Assembly (NCBI GenBank): GCA_902802045.1
Contig: CADCKQ010000005.1
Span: 1 to 64,000, forward strand
Source of the DNA: Oscillospiraceae bacterium
GTDB lineage: Bacteria; Bacillota; Clostridia; Oscillospirales; Oscillospiraceae
Reading direction: 5' to 3'
Length of the DNA: 64,000 bases
Shown here: piece after piece, positions 26,211 to 35,678 of the stretch
Layout: every line of letters starts with the position of its first letter
How positions within the stretch are numbered: the first letter of the stretch is position 1
Made by a program: the position numbers and the translations under genes
The notes under the pieces: model-generated
Seen by the model: the letters and a program-made list of their open reading frames with translations, nothing else
What the model was told of the DNA's origin: nothing
Database searches by the model: none

Positions 26211-26720
26211 ATGAAGCTCAGAGAATACTTTACAAGAGAACGGCTGCGTAAAATAATCTTTTATGCGCTGTATATATTTATTGCCCTCGTCGTGCAGGAG
26301 ATCGTGCTTTCCGGGCTCAGGCTCGGGAAATATTACGTGTTCCTGCTTCCCTCGATCGCCGTAGCTCTCGGCATGTTCGAAGGCTCGTTCTGGGGAAGCA
26401 TGCTGGCGCTCGTTCTCGGACTTTTTACGGATCTGATGTATCCGGAGACTGTGATCATGTACATGATCCTTTTCCCTGCCACGGCATTCACAGTGGGTTT
26501 TCTGGTCAGGTTTTTTCTCAACAGGAGCTTTCTTGCATATATGGGCTCGGCGTTCATATGCCTGATAGTGACGGGACTTGTGCAGGGGCTTAAGGTGCTC
26601 ATGACGGACAGCTTCACGGTCGAAGTGTTTGTAACTGTCGTTGTGCAGACCCTTATCTCGCTTCCGCTTGCGGTGCTTTGCTATTTTCCGCCCATGAGGT
26701 TCAGGGAGAGTTTGAGTTAG
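26211..26720 (+). CDS. mreD: Rod-shape protein MreD
   Basis: The 169-aa membrane protein has five or so predicted helices, with the family element LGLFTDLMYPETVIMYMILF in its middle. It works with MreC and PBP2 in side-wall synthesis. It begins at the base after the mreC stop, so translation is coupled. It ends 2 nt before the PBP2 start. Confidence 0.9.
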   Translation: MKLREYFTRERLRKIIFYALYIFIALVVQEIVLSGLRLGKYYVFLLPSIAVALGMFEGSFWGSMLALVLGLFTDLMYPETVIMYMILFPATAFTVGFLVRFFLNRSFLAYMGSAFICLIVTGLVQGLKVLMTDSFTVEVFVTVVVQTLISLPLAVLCYFPPMRFRESLS

Positions 26721-26722
26721 AG

Positions 26723-28831
26723 ATGAACAGAACGGTAAACAAGGGAAGACTGGCAGTGCTTGCCGTCATCATCGTTATACTTCTTTTCGTATACATTGCG
26801 TTCCTGTATGATCTACAGATAATACAGGGTGAGGAGTACTATCTCAGAAGCAGCGAGACCAAGGTGAAGGACGAGACTGTTCCGGCCTCGAGAGGCAATA
26901 TTCTGGACAGATACGGCAGGGTGCTCGTCAGCAATGAGGAGTGTTACAACCTTACGATAGATGTCACCAAGCTCTTCGCTGACGGAAGCGAGGCCGCGAA
27001 CAAGACGATCCTGGATCTTATCAACCTGGTTGGCGAACACGGGGACGTATATATCGACGATCTTCCGATAACAAAGGCGCCTCCGTTCGAGTACACGGAG
27101 ATGACTGAGATCCAGAAGAATATGCTCGAGGCGTATTTCAGGGACAAGGCCAAGGAAGGCCTGAGCACCGACACCACAGCGGTAGAGCTTATGAGCTATA
27201 TGCGCACGAGATACGATATACCGAACGATTTCTCGGCAGAGGACATGAGAAAGGTCTGCGGGCTGAGATATTCGATAAACGTCCGTTATGCGATCAACAC
27301 CTCCGAGTATGTCTTCGTTGAGGACGCCAGCATGGGGCTTATTGCCATCATAATGGAGAGAAAGCTCGACGGCATAGAGGTAAAAAGGGCGTACACCCGT
27401 GTATACAACACGAACTATGCCGCGCACCTGCTCGGCTATGTCGGACTCATGACCCAGGAGGAGTATGAGAAGTACTCTCTCGTCGACTACGCGAATGACG
27501 CCATGGTCGGAAAAGACGGAGTGGAGTATACCTTCGAGGACTACCTGCACGGGCAGGAAGGCGAGGTCAAGGTAACGACGACTGCGGACGGGACCATACT
27601 GAGCCAGTACTATACCAAGGACCCGGTTCCCGGCAACAACGTGTATCTTACCATAGACATCACCCTCCAGGAGGCGACCGAACGCGCGCTCGCGAGCGGC
27701 ATAGAAGCGCTTATCGCGACGAGGGAAGTCGAGATGCAGGAGTTCGCCGCCAGGGGCGAGCCATATCCCGAGAAGTATGAGATAACAGGCGCTTCGGCTG
27801 TGGTAATGGATGTAAAGACAGGTGAGCCTCTCGCTCTGGCGAGCTGGCCGACTTATAATCCTGCCACGGTCGTCGAGGACTATGCAGATCTCATGAAAGC
27901 CGATAACACTCCGCTCTTCAACAGGACCCTGCTCGGCGCATACGCGCCAGGTTCCTGTTTCAAGCCCTGTACTGCAATAGCCTGTCTCTCCGAGGGTATC
28001 ATTAATACGGAAGACAAGATAAAGTGTGAGGGCGTTTTCACGAGATACGCAGCCGAAGGCTACGCCCCTGAGTGCTGGATCTGGTCTTCGTATCAGTGGA
28101 CTCACGGCGAGGAGAATGTTACAACAGCCGTCAGAGACTCGTGCAACTATTTCTTTTATACGATAGTCAATGACCTCGGTGTCGACCTGCTGGGCAAATA
28201 CGCGCACGATTTCGGCCTCGGCTCATCGACGGGCATAGAACTCATTGAGACGACAGGCAACATGGCAAACCGCGAAAACCACATGGACTACGCGGGCGCC
28301 GTGTGGCGTATAGGTGATACGCTGCAGGCAGGTATCGGTCAGTCCGACTCTATATTTACACCGCTTCAGATGGGCGTCTACTGCTCGACGATCGCCAACA
28401 GCGGGACAAGGTATTCCGCGTCGATCTTAAAGCAGGTGAGAAACTACGACTACAGCGAACAGATCTATGAACGCAAATCGGAAGTGCTCGCAACGGTCAA
28501 GAGCGCCCGGTTCAACTGGGACGCTGTTCAGGACGGGATGTGGCGAGTGGCCAATGAGCCCGGAGGCACGGGCTATGAGACGTGGTTCGACTATCCATAC
28601 CAGGTGGCCGCTAAAACGGGAACGGCCCAGAAGGGCGAGAACATAGTCAACGACGGTATCTTCATGTGCTATGCTCCGTACAGAGACCCTCAGGTCGCGA
28701 TAGCGATCATTGTCGAGAGGGGCGGATCCGGATCGGCTGTTTCATTCATAGCAAGGAATATACTTGACGTTTATTTCAATATTCAGAGTTACAGTGATAC
28801 TCAGGAACGAGAGATGGCACTGCTGAGATAA
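26723..28831 (+). CDS. mrdA: Penicillin-binding protein 2 (class B transpeptidase)
   Basis: The 702-aa protein has one N-terminal membrane helix (about 9-30), a dimerisation/pedestal region (55-300) with RGNILDRYGRVLV, and a transpeptidase domain. Active-site motifs are S411-C-F-K414, S473-C-N475 and K631-T-G633. It cross-links peptidoglycan during elongation and is the target of beta-lactams. The start at ATG 26723 is just after the mreD stop. Context with mreCD supports PBP2 rather than PBP3. Confidence 0.93.
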   Translation: MNRTVNKGRLAVLAVIIVILLFVYIAFLYDLQIIQGEEYYLRSSETKVKDETVPASRGNILDRYGRVLVSNEECYNLTIDVTKLFADGSEAANKTILDLINLVGEHGDVYIDDLPITKAPPFEYTEMTEIQKNMLEAYFRDKAKEGLSTDTTAVELMSYMRTRYDIPNDFSAEDMRKVCGLRYSINVRYAINTSEYVFVEDASMGLIAIIMERKLDGIEVKRAYTRVYNTNYAAHLLGYVGLMTQEEYEKYSLVDYANDAMVGKDGVEYTFEDYLHGQEGEVKVTTTADGTILSQYYTKDPVPGNNVYLTIDITLQEATERALASGIEALIATREVEMQEFAARGEPYPEKYEITGASAVVMDVKTGEPLALASWPTYNPATVVEDYADLMKADNTPLFNRTLLGAYAPGSCFKPCTAIACLSEGIINTEDKIKCEGVFTRYAAEGYAPECWIWSSYQWTHGEENVTTAVRDSCNYFFYTIVNDLGVDLLGKYAHDFGLGSSTGIELIETTGNMANRENHMDYAGAVWRIGDTLQAGIGQSDSIFTPLQMGVYCSTIANSGTRYSASILKQVRNYDYSEQIYERKSEVLATVKSARFNWDAVQDGMWRVANEPGGTGYETWFDYPYQVAAKTGTAQKGENIVNDGIFMCYAPYRDPQVAIAIIVERGGSGSAVSFIARNILDVYFNIQSYSDTQEREMALLR

Positions 28832-28851
28832 AAGAGGGGGACGGATCATAT

Positions 28852-29256
28852 ATGAATATAGCATTGATGGCCCATGACAGGAAAAAGGAACTTATGGTGC
28901 AGTTTTGCATCGCATACTGCGGAATACTGGCTGAGCACAGCATATGCGCGACACACGTGACCGGCAAGCTGGTTGCCGAATCGACGGGTCTTCCCATAAC
29001 GCTGTATATGCACGCGGATCAGGGCGGAGCACAGCAGATTGCGTCGAGGATATCTTATAACGAGATAGATCTCGTGCTGTTTTTCTGCGATCCGGACAAT
29101 CCCGGAGGCTTCAATGACATCAACCGCATCGAGCGCCTCTGCGACAAATACCAGATTCCCTTTGCTACAAATGCCGCCACAGCCGAGGTCATGATCCAGG
29201 GGCTGCGTCGCGGAGATCTTGACTGGCGCAATATAGTAAATCCGACCAAGAGATAA
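28852..29256 (+). CDS. MgsA-like protein lacking catalytic residues
   Basis: The 134-aa protein aligns over its full length with methylglyoxal synthase: IALMAHDRKK, then QQI, then IDLVLFFCDP, and the tail GLRRGDLDWRNIVNP. The place after PBP2 is also usual for mgsA in clostridia. However, the catalytic Asp of GGDQQ (Asp71 in E. coli) is Ala60. The His of the VPHDPD segment (His98) appears as Phe87. The phosphate loop TGTTG reads THVTG. H8 and D9 remain. I infer that it does not make methylglyoxal; it may bind a phosphorylated ligand or have another reaction. Confidence 0.8.
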   Translation: MNIALMAHDRKKELMVQFCIAYCGILAEHSICATHVTGKLVAESTGLPITLYMHADQGGAQQIASRISYNEIDLVLFFCDPDNPGGFNDINRIERLCDKYQIPFATNAATAEVMIQGLRRGDLDWRNIVNPTKR

Positions 29257-29275
29257 AGGAAAGAAACACAGAGAT

Positions 29276-30628
29276 ATGAAGGTCAGGCCCAGAACTCTTT
29301 CAGGCTTCATGGAGCTCCTCCCTCAGGAGCAGATGAAGATGGAGAAGATAACGGATATCCTCAGGGAGAGCTATTCGCTCTACGGTTTTTCCCCGCTGGA
29401 TACGCCTCTTATAGAAGCCTCCGAGGTCCTGCTCGCCAAGGGCGGCGGCGAGACCGAAAAACAGATATACCGCTTTACGAAAGGCGAAAGCGATCTTTCG
29501 CTCCGCTTTGATCTCACCGTGCCTCTGGCCAGGTATGTGGCGGAGCACTGTTCGGAGCTCACGTTCCCGTTCAGACGCTATCAGATCGGCAAGGTATACC
29601 GCGGAGAGAGAGCCCAGAGAGGCAGATTCAGGGAATTCTATCAGGCCGACATAGATATCATCGGTGACGGGAAGCTTGATATACTGAACGAGGCGGAGAT
29701 CCCCGCCGTAATATACAGGACTTTTACAAAGCTCGGCATAAACAGGTTCACGATCCGCGTGAACAACAGAAAGCTCCTGAACGGCTTTTATGAGATCAGC
29801 GGCATGACCGAGAAAGCCCCGGAAATAATGCGCACGGTCGACAAGCTGGACAAGATCGGAGCAGAGAAGGTTAAGCAGATCCTTATTGACGATGTCAAGA
29901 TGCTGCCCTGCAAGACGGAATCCCTGCTGGATTTCATGGCAATACAGGGAACGAACGCCGAGGTCATATCCGCACTCGAGCAGTACAGAGGCATGAGCCT
30001 CGTTTTCGATGAAGGACTCGACGAGCTCATTAAGGTGACTGAGTATCTCGGAGCCTTCGGAGTCCCGCAGGAGAATTTCGCGATAGATCTCAAGATAGCG
30101 AGAGGCCTCGACTACTATACCGGAACGGTGTATGAGACGACTCTGACCGATCATCCGGAGATAGGCTCCGTCTGTTCGGGCGGAAGATATGACAATCTCG
30201 CGGAATACTACACCGACAAAACTTTGCCGGGCGTCGGGATCTCGATCGGACTTACAAGGCTGTTCTATGTGCTCTCCGAGCAGGGACTCCTCTCGGATGA
30301 GCTCATCACCTCGCCATGCGACGTTCTGGTGATACCGATGACGGAGGATCTGAAAACGGCGGCAGAGACGGCCACTGTCTTCAGAAAAAACGGAATAAGG
30401 ACCCAGTTCTATGTCGAAAAGAAGAAATTCAAAGCCAAAATGGCATATGCGGACAGAATAAAAGTCCCCTATTGCGCCATAATCGGCGAGGATGAGGAAG
30501 CTCAGGGCATAGTAACCTTAAAGGATATGAAAACAGGGGAGCAGGTCGGACTCAAAGCGGAGGACGCTGCAGCACTGATGAAAGAAAAGCTCGCCGCGAT
30601 GTCGGAGAAAGCTCCCGTCAAACTGTGA
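29276..30628 (+). CDS. hisS: Histidyl-tRNA synthetase
   Basis: The 450-aa class II synthetase charges tRNA-His. Motif 2 region is seen as FPFRRYQIGKVYRGERAQRG, and the HisRS signature RGLDYYTGTVYE (about 279-290) and GGRYDNLAEY bind histidine. The C-terminal anticodon-binding domain spans about 345-440. RLFYV in motif 3 is normal. It is the second-last gene of a run from U32 to aspS. No T-box leader precedes it. Confidence 0.95.
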   Translation: MKVRPRTLSGFMELLPQEQMKMEKITDILRESYSLYGFSPLDTPLIEASEVLLAKGGGETEKQIYRFTKGESDLSLRFDLTVPLARYVAEHCSELTFPFRRYQIGKVYRGERAQRGRFREFYQADIDIIGDGKLDILNEAEIPAVIYRTFTKLGINRFTIRVNNRKLLNGFYEISGMTEKAPEIMRTVDKLDKIGAEKVKQILIDDVKMLPCKTESLLDFMAIQGTNAEVISALEQYRGMSLVFDEGLDELIKVTEYLGAFGVPQENFAIDLKIARGLDYYTGTVYETTLTDHPEIGSVCSGGRYDNLAEYYTDKTLPGVGISIGLTRLFYVLSEQGLLSDELITSPCDVLVIPMTEDLKTAAETATVFRKNGIRTQFYVEKKKFKAKMAYADRIKVPYCAIIGEDEEAQGIVTLKDMKTGEQVGLKAEDAAALMKEKLAAMSEKAPVKL

Positions 30629-30650
30629 AAGATAATAAAGAGGACAAAAA

Positions 30651-32429
30651 ATGATTCAGTCAAGAACACATACCTGCAATGAACTCCGGCTTGAAAATGC
30701 CGGCGAGAAGGTCAAGATCTCCGGCTGGCTGGAGAATGTCAGGGAAGTAGGAAACGGCTTCGCGTTCGCAATAGTCCGCGATTTCTACGGGACCACACAG
30801 GTCGTCGTCGAAAACGAGGAGATGCACAGCATCATCAAGGGCATCAACAAGGAGTCGACGATATCGGTCGAGGGCACCGTCAGGGAGAGAAGCTCCAAAA
30901 ACCCGAAGATCGCGACAGGCGATATAGAGATAGTTCCGGAAAAGATAGAGGTACTCGGAAAATGCCGCTATAACGAGCTGCCGTTTGAGATAAACAGATC
31001 GAGGGAAGCCGATGAGCAGCTGAGGCTTAAATATCGCTATCTGGACCTCAGAAATCCTGCCGTAAAGAAGAATATAATTCTGAGATGCAATGTAATTGCC
31101 GCTATAAGAAAGGCAATGCTCGAGCATGACTTTCTCGAGATAACCACGCCTATCCTCACCGCCTCTTCTCCTGAGGGCGCGAGAGACTACCTTGTTCCCG
31201 CCAGAAAGGCTCCCGGCAAATTCTATGCTCTTCCGCAGGCTCCCCAGCAGTTCAAGCAGCTGCTGATGACCTCGGGCTTTGACAGATATTTCCAGATCGC
31301 CCCCTGCTTCAGGGATGAGGACGCGAGAGGCGACAGAAGCCCCGGAGAGTTCTACCAACTCGATATGGAGATGGCTTTCGCAACGCAGGACGATGTCTTC
31401 TCGATCCTTGAGGATGTGCTTCCTCCGATTTTTGCCGAATACGGGAAATACAACACGGCTTCCTCTGCTCCTTTCAGACGCATATCCTACAATGAGTCTA
31501 TGGAGAGATACGGCTGCGACAAGCCGGACCTGAGAATAGATCTCGAGGTGAAGGATATCACAGAGATCGCTTCCTGTGAGGACTTTGCTCCCTTTTCCAA
31601 GGGCAATGTCATAAAAGCGGTTGCAGTATCCGACTGCAGCCTCACCCGCAAACATATCGACAAGCTTTGTAGCGATGTCGAGGTGCAGGCCGGGTCCAAG
31701 CCCTATTGGTTCAGAATTGATGAAAACGGTGAACTCGCAGGCGGAGTTTCGAAATTCCTGGTCAGCAGGAAAGAGGAGCTTGCAAAAGCTCTGGATCTCA
31801 AGCCGGATACGCTTGTGCTGGTAGCAGCGGGAGAGAAGGATTCCGCAGTCAAGACATCCGGAGTCATGCTCAAGATGGCGGGCAATGCCTGCCCGAACCA
31901 TATGGACAGGGAGCGTTACGAATTCTGCTGGATCGTCGATTTCCCGATGTATGAGATCGGGGATGAATCGGGTGAGCTTGAGTTCTGCCACAACCCGTTC
32001 TCGATGCCTGCCGGCGGTCTTGATGTTCTGCTGAAGGCCGAGAGAGGAGAGATAGATCCCCTGAGCATTACAGCAGACCAATACGACCTTGTCTGCAACG
32101 GAGTCGAGCTCTCTTCCGGCGCGGTCAGAAACCACGATCCGGAGATCATGGTCAAGGCCTTTGAGCTGGTAAGACTGGGCGAAGAGGATGTCAAGAAGAA
32201 GTTCCCGGCCATGTACAACGCCTTCTGCTACGGAGCTCCTCCCCACGCGGGAATCGCCCCGGGAATCGACAGAATGGTCATGCTCCTCGCGGGTGAGGAC
32301 AGTATAAGGGAGATCATCCCGTTCCCGATGAACAAAAACGCCCAGGATGTCATGATGGGAGCACCTGCCGAGGTAGAGCAGAAACAGCTCGACGAGCTGC
32401 ACCTTGCGGTAGTCGGTGTTGAAAAGTAA
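30651..32429 (+). CDS. aspS: Aspartyl-tRNA synthetase
   Basis: The 592-aa bacterial-type enzyme has an N-terminal OB anticodon-binding domain (about 1-110). A class II core follows with FRDEDARGDRSPGEFYQLD (motif 2), a GAD insertion (about 290-420), and motif 3 GIAPGIDRMVMLLAG. It charges tRNA-Asp and sits 22 nt after hisS, a common pairing. The transcript ends at a strong hairpin just downstream. Confidence 0.95.
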   Translation: MIQSRTHTCNELRLENAGEKVKISGWLENVREVGNGFAFAIVRDFYGTTQVVVENEEMHSIIKGINKESTISVEGTVRERSSKNPKIATGDIEIVPEKIEVLGKCRYNELPFEINRSREADEQLRLKYRYLDLRNPAVKKNIILRCNVIAAIRKAMLEHDFLEITTPILTASSPEGARDYLVPARKAPGKFYALPQAPQQFKQLLMTSGFDRYFQIAPCFRDEDARGDRSPGEFYQLDMEMAFATQDDVFSILEDVLPPIFAEYGKYNTASSAPFRRISYNESMERYGCDKPDLRIDLEVKDITEIASCEDFAPFSKGNVIKAVAVSDCSLTRKHIDKLCSDVEVQAGSKPYWFRIDENGELAGGVSKFLVSRKEELAKALDLKPDTLVLVAAGEKDSAVKTSGVMLKMAGNACPNHMDRERYEFCWIVDFPMYEIGDESGELEFCHNPFSMPAGGLDVLLKAERGEIDPLSITADQYDLVCNGVELSSGAVRNHDPEIMVKAFELVRLGEEDVKKKFPAMYNAFCYGAPPHAGIAPGIDRMVMLLAGEDSIREIIPFPMNKNAQDVMMGAPAEVEQKQLDELHLAVVGVEK

Positions 32430-32466
32430 AAAGGTTAACCTTGTATTATAACATCTAAATTACAGA

Positions 32467-32501
32467 AAATGTCGCCTGCCAGGCGACATTTTTATTTTTT
32501 T
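32467..32501 (+). terminator. Intrinsic terminator after aspS
   Basis: An 11-bp stem AAATGTCGCCT / AGGCGACATTT with loop GCC is followed by TTATTTTTTTT. Confidence 0.92.
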
Positions 32502-32545
32502 TCCTGCTATACTTTTTATGAAAACAAAGGAAGCGGGTGACAGGA

Positions 32546-34051
32546 ATGTATTCAAATATAAAGAGTTTCGGGGTGTCGGGCATAGGAGGCTTCGAGGTCT
32601 CCGTCGAGGCGTACATCTCCGGCGGACTTTTCCAGTTTGAGATGGTGGGGCTTCCTGACGCGGCAGTCAAAGAGGCGAGGGAGCGCGTAAGGGCGTCGAT
32701 AAAAAACAACCGGCTTGAGTTTCCTGCAGGGCACGTGACGGTCAATCTCGCTCCTGCAGACAAAAAGAAATCCGGCACTGCCTACGATCTCCCGATTTTT
32801 ATAGCCATCGCATCAGCCGAAGGAGAGCTTAAAGTCAGGGACGATATGGCCTTTATCGGAGAACTTAGCCTGACGGGAGAACTCAGACCTGTCAGCGGAG
32901 CTCTGCCTATGGCCTTATGTGCCGGGAGATGCGGAATAACCGATCTGTTTGTGCCGGCCGAAAACGCGGCCGAAGCTGCTTTTGCCGAGAATATCCATGT
33001 ATACGGTGCAGATAATGTAAGTCAGATAATCAGACACCTCAGGGGTGAGGAGTATCTGGAAGCTGTCCCGGCCTCAAGGCCTGAGAAATATGAACAGCCC
33101 GTCCCGGATTTCTCTGAGGTCAAGGGTCAGGAGAATGTAAAGAGAGCCTTTGAGATAGCTGCGGCAGGCGGGCACAACATACTGATAATAGGTCCTCCGG
33201 GAGCAGGAAAATCCATGATGGCAAAACGTCTTCCCGGTATACTTCCGGATATGACGAGAGAAGAGATGATAGAATGCACCGAGATCCATTCCGTATCCGG
33301 ACTGACAGGCAGAGCAGTTCCGATCGTTTCCTCAAGGCCTTTCAGGTCTCCGCATCATACAGTCTCTGCTATCGGGCTGTCGGGCGGAGGGACTTATCCC
33401 AAGCCGGGGGAGATAAGTCTCGCGCATAACGGGGTGCTGTTTCTGGATGAACTGCCCGAGTTTCATTCCGACGTGCTTGAAGTGCTCAGACAGCCGCTCG
33501 AAGAGGGGGAGATAACCGTCTCGCGCGTATCAGGCTCCGCTACATACCCCGCGGGATTTATGCTGGTATGTGCGATGAACCCGTGCAAATGCGGCTGGTA
33601 CGGGCACCCCTCGGGCCGGTGCAGGTGCTCGGAATATGAAGTGAAACGCTACAGAAGCAGGATCTCCGGCCCTCTGCTCGACAGAATAGACATTATTGTC
33701 GAGGTTCCGGCACTGGACTATGACGAGCTCAAATTCAAAAAACCTGCCGAGTCTTCGGCAGATATAAAACAGAGAGTCAATGCCGCAAGGGAGATCCAGA
33801 ATAACCGGTATAAGGAGGACAGCATAAGCAGCAATGCCAGAATGAACGGAAAGCAGATAAATAAGTTCTGCAATTTATCCGAAGAAAGCGAGCTGCTTAT
33901 GCATCAGGCATATGACAGGATGGGACTCACCGGCAGGAGTTATGACAGAATCCTGCGTGTTGCGAGGACCATAGCAGATCTCGACGGTAGTGAAAACATA
34001 GAAGTGAACCACCTCGCCGAGGCCATACAGTACAGAACAGTCGAAATCTGA
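32546..34051 (+). CDS. comM: YifB/ComM-family Mg-chelatase-like AAA+ ATPase
   Basis: The 501-aa protein has an N-terminal Lon-like fold (about 1-170; GLPDAAVKEARERVRA, APADKKKSGTAYDLP). An AAA+ core follows with Walker A IIGPPGAGKSMMAKRLPG, Walker B LFLDELPEF and the cysteine motif NPCKCGWYGHP...C, plus a C-terminal helical domain. ComM promotes branch migration in natural transformation. Start ATG 32546 gives MYSNIKSF as in relatives; a GTG at 32537 is the alternative. Confidence 0.9.
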   Translation: MYSNIKSFGVSGIGGFEVSVEAYISGGLFQFEMVGLPDAAVKEARERVRASIKNNRLEFPAGHVTVNLAPADKKKSGTAYDLPIFIAIASAEGELKVRDDMAFIGELSLTGELRPVSGALPMALCAGRCGITDLFVPAENAAEAAFAENIHVYGADNVSQIIRHLRGEEYLEAVPASRPEKYEQPVPDFSEVKGQENVKRAFEIAAAGGHNILIIGPPGAGKSMMAKRLPGILPDMTREEMIECTEIHSVSGLTGRAVPIVSSRPFRSPHHTVSAIGLSGGGTYPKPGEISLAHNGVLFLDELPEFHSDVLEVLRQPLEEGEITVSRVSGSATYPAGFMLVCAMNPCKCGWYGHPSGRCRCSEYEVKRYRSRISGPLLDRIDIIVEVPALDYDELKFKKPAESSADIKQRVNAAREIQNNRYKEDSISSNARMNGKQINKFCNLSEESELLMHQAYDRMGLTGRSYDRILRVARTIADLDGSENIEVNHLAEAIQYRTVEI

Positions 34052-34119
34052 ATTGACACTGCAGTGAATAAATGATATTTTGGTTAGCACAAAATATACT
34101 TTAATCAATGGAGATAATT

Positions 34120-34506
34120 ATGAAGACTTTGTTTTACCGTTGCAAAGGCTGCGGAAATTTTGTACTGTTCGTTGATGAAAAGACCGGGTGCACCCCGAAG
34201 TGCTGCGGAGAGCCAATGGAAGAGCTCGTTGCAAATACTGCGGATGCAGCGGTCGAGAAGCATGTTCCCCAGGCCGCTGACGACGGGAACATCGTGAAGG
34301 TCCAGGTCGGTTCGACGATACACCCGATGCTCGACGCACACTATATCCAGTTCATCTGCCTTGAGACCGATAAAGGCATCCAGATCAAATACCTGAAGCC
34401 CGGTGAGGAGCCGAAGGCTGAGTTTGCTCCGGCGGGCGGGGAAAAGGCAATTGCAGTTTACGAATTCTGCAATCTGCACGGACTATGGAAGAAAGATCTG
34501 CTGTAA
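34120..34506 (+). CDS. Superoxide reductase (desulfoferrodoxin)
   Basis: The 128-aa protein reduces superoxide to peroxide without making oxygen, as suits an anaerobe. The N-terminal desulforedoxin site has C8, C11, C28 and C29. The catalytic iron ligands are H48 (in EKHVP), H68, H74, C117 and H120, and E46-K47 are also kept. Both centres are intact. ATG 34120 follows GGAG by 6 nt; the upstream ATG 34108 would overlap that site. thiI follows within 2 nt. Confidence 0.95.
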   Translation: MKTLFYRCKGCGNFVLFVDEKTGCTPKCCGEPMEELVANTADAAVEKHVPQAADDGNIVKVQVGSTIHPMLDAHYIQFICLETDKGIQIKYLKPGEEPKAEFAPAGGEKAIAVYEFCNLHGLWKKDLL

Positions 34507-34508
34507 GT

Positions 34509-35678
34509 ATGCAGGATATAATCCTGGTAAAGCTTGGGGAGATAATACTGAAAGGTCTCAACAGGCGGTCCTTTGAGCAGAAACTGATGGCGAATATGCG
34601 GAGAAAGATCGCCCCTTACGGCAACTTTTCGGTGTATTGCCTTCAGTCGACCGTATATGTTGAAGCAAAGGATGAAGAGGCGGATGTAGGTGCCGCGTTT
34701 GAGGCACTCAAAAAGGTCTTCGGGATCATTACACTCACCAAAGCTGCAGCCTGTGAAAAAGACAAGGATGCAATAACAGCGCTTGCCAAGGAGTACCTTA
34801 AAGAGGATCTTGAGAAAGCTGCTTCCTTCAAGGTGGAATCCAAGCGCAGCGACAAGAGCTTCCCGCTTACAAGCATAGAACTCAGCCAATATGTCGGCGG
34901 AGAGCTTTCGGAAGCTTTTCCGGATATTAAAGTCGAAATGCACGACCCGGAGCTCACGGTATTCATCGAGGTCAGAGACAAGGCGGCATACGTGCACTCA
35001 AGCCCCGTCAAGGGCGCCGGAGGGATGCCTGTAGGCTCGAACGGCAAAGCCGTGTCACTGCTGTCCGGAGGCATAGACAGCCCGGTGTCGACATATATGA
35101 TTGCCAAAAGAGGGGTCAAAGTAATACCCGTTCATTTCTTCTCTTTCCCGTATACTTCGGAGGCAGCCAAGGAAAAAGTACTTGAACTTGCGCATATTCT
35201 TGAGGACTACTGCGGCAAACTGACTGTTGAGATAGTCCCGTTTACCCGCATTCAGGAGGAGATACGCGACAAGTGTCCGGAGGAGTATTTCACCCTCATT
35301 ATGAGAAGGTTCATGATGAGGATCGCGGAGCGTATAGCAGACAATTACGGAGCCAAGGCGATAGTTACCGGAGAGAATCTCGGCCAGGTCGCCTCGCAGA
35401 CCATGGAAGCGATGGCTTCCACACAGTCGGTGATCTCCATGCCGGTTCTCCAGCCTATCATAGGCATGGATAAGGAGGAGATAATCGCGCTTGCGAGAAA
35501 ACTCGGGACTTTTGATACATCTGTGCTCCCTTATGAGGATTGCTGTACCGTTTTCACCCCGCGCCACCCCAGAACACATCCCAATATAGAAGATGTGGAA
35601 AAGGCCGAGTCGGCGCTTGATGTTGAAGCTTTGGTCGAAGAAGCTCTTGCAGGCATAGAAAAGGCGGAACTGTTTTGA
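34509..35678 (+). CDS. thiI: tRNA 4-thiouridine synthetase ThiI
   Basis: The 389-aa protein has an N-terminal ferredoxin-like and THUMP region (about 1-165) and a PP-loop ATPase domain with LLSGGIDSPVSTYM (about 183-196). It activates tRNA uridine 8 for sulfur transfer and may help thiamin synthesis. It lacks the C-terminal rhodanese domain of the E. coli enzyme, as in Bacillus, so a separate cysteine desulfurase must supply sulfur. The start ATG 34509 lies two bases past the previous stop; an in-frame ATG at 34485 is possible. Confidence 0.93.
   Translation: MQDIILVKLGEIILKGLNRRSFEQKLMANMRRKIAPYGNFSVYCLQSTVYVEAKDEEADVGAAFEALKKVFGIITLTKAAACEKDKDAITALAKEYLKEDLEKAASFKVESKRSDKSFPLTSIELSQYVGGELSEAFPDIKVEMHDPELTVFIEVRDKAAYVHSSPVKGAGGMPVGSNGKAVSLLSGGIDSPVSTYMIAKRGVKVIPVHFFSFPYTSEAAKEKVLELAHILEDYCGKLTVEIVPFTRIQEEIRDKCPEEYFTLIMRRFMMRIAERIADNYGAKAIVTGENLGQVASQTMEAMASTQSVISMPVLQPIIGMDKEEIIALARKLGTFDTSVLPYEDCCTVFTPRHPRTHPNIEDVEKAESALDVEALVEEALAGIEKAELF

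Noticed and set aside
29257..29275. T-box leader for hisS/aspS
   Set aside because: The gaps before hisS and aspS are about 20 nt, too short for a T-box, and no specifier loop is seen.
30660..32402. 580-codon minus-strand ORF opposite aspS
   Set aside because: Shadow of aspS, which has all class II motifs.
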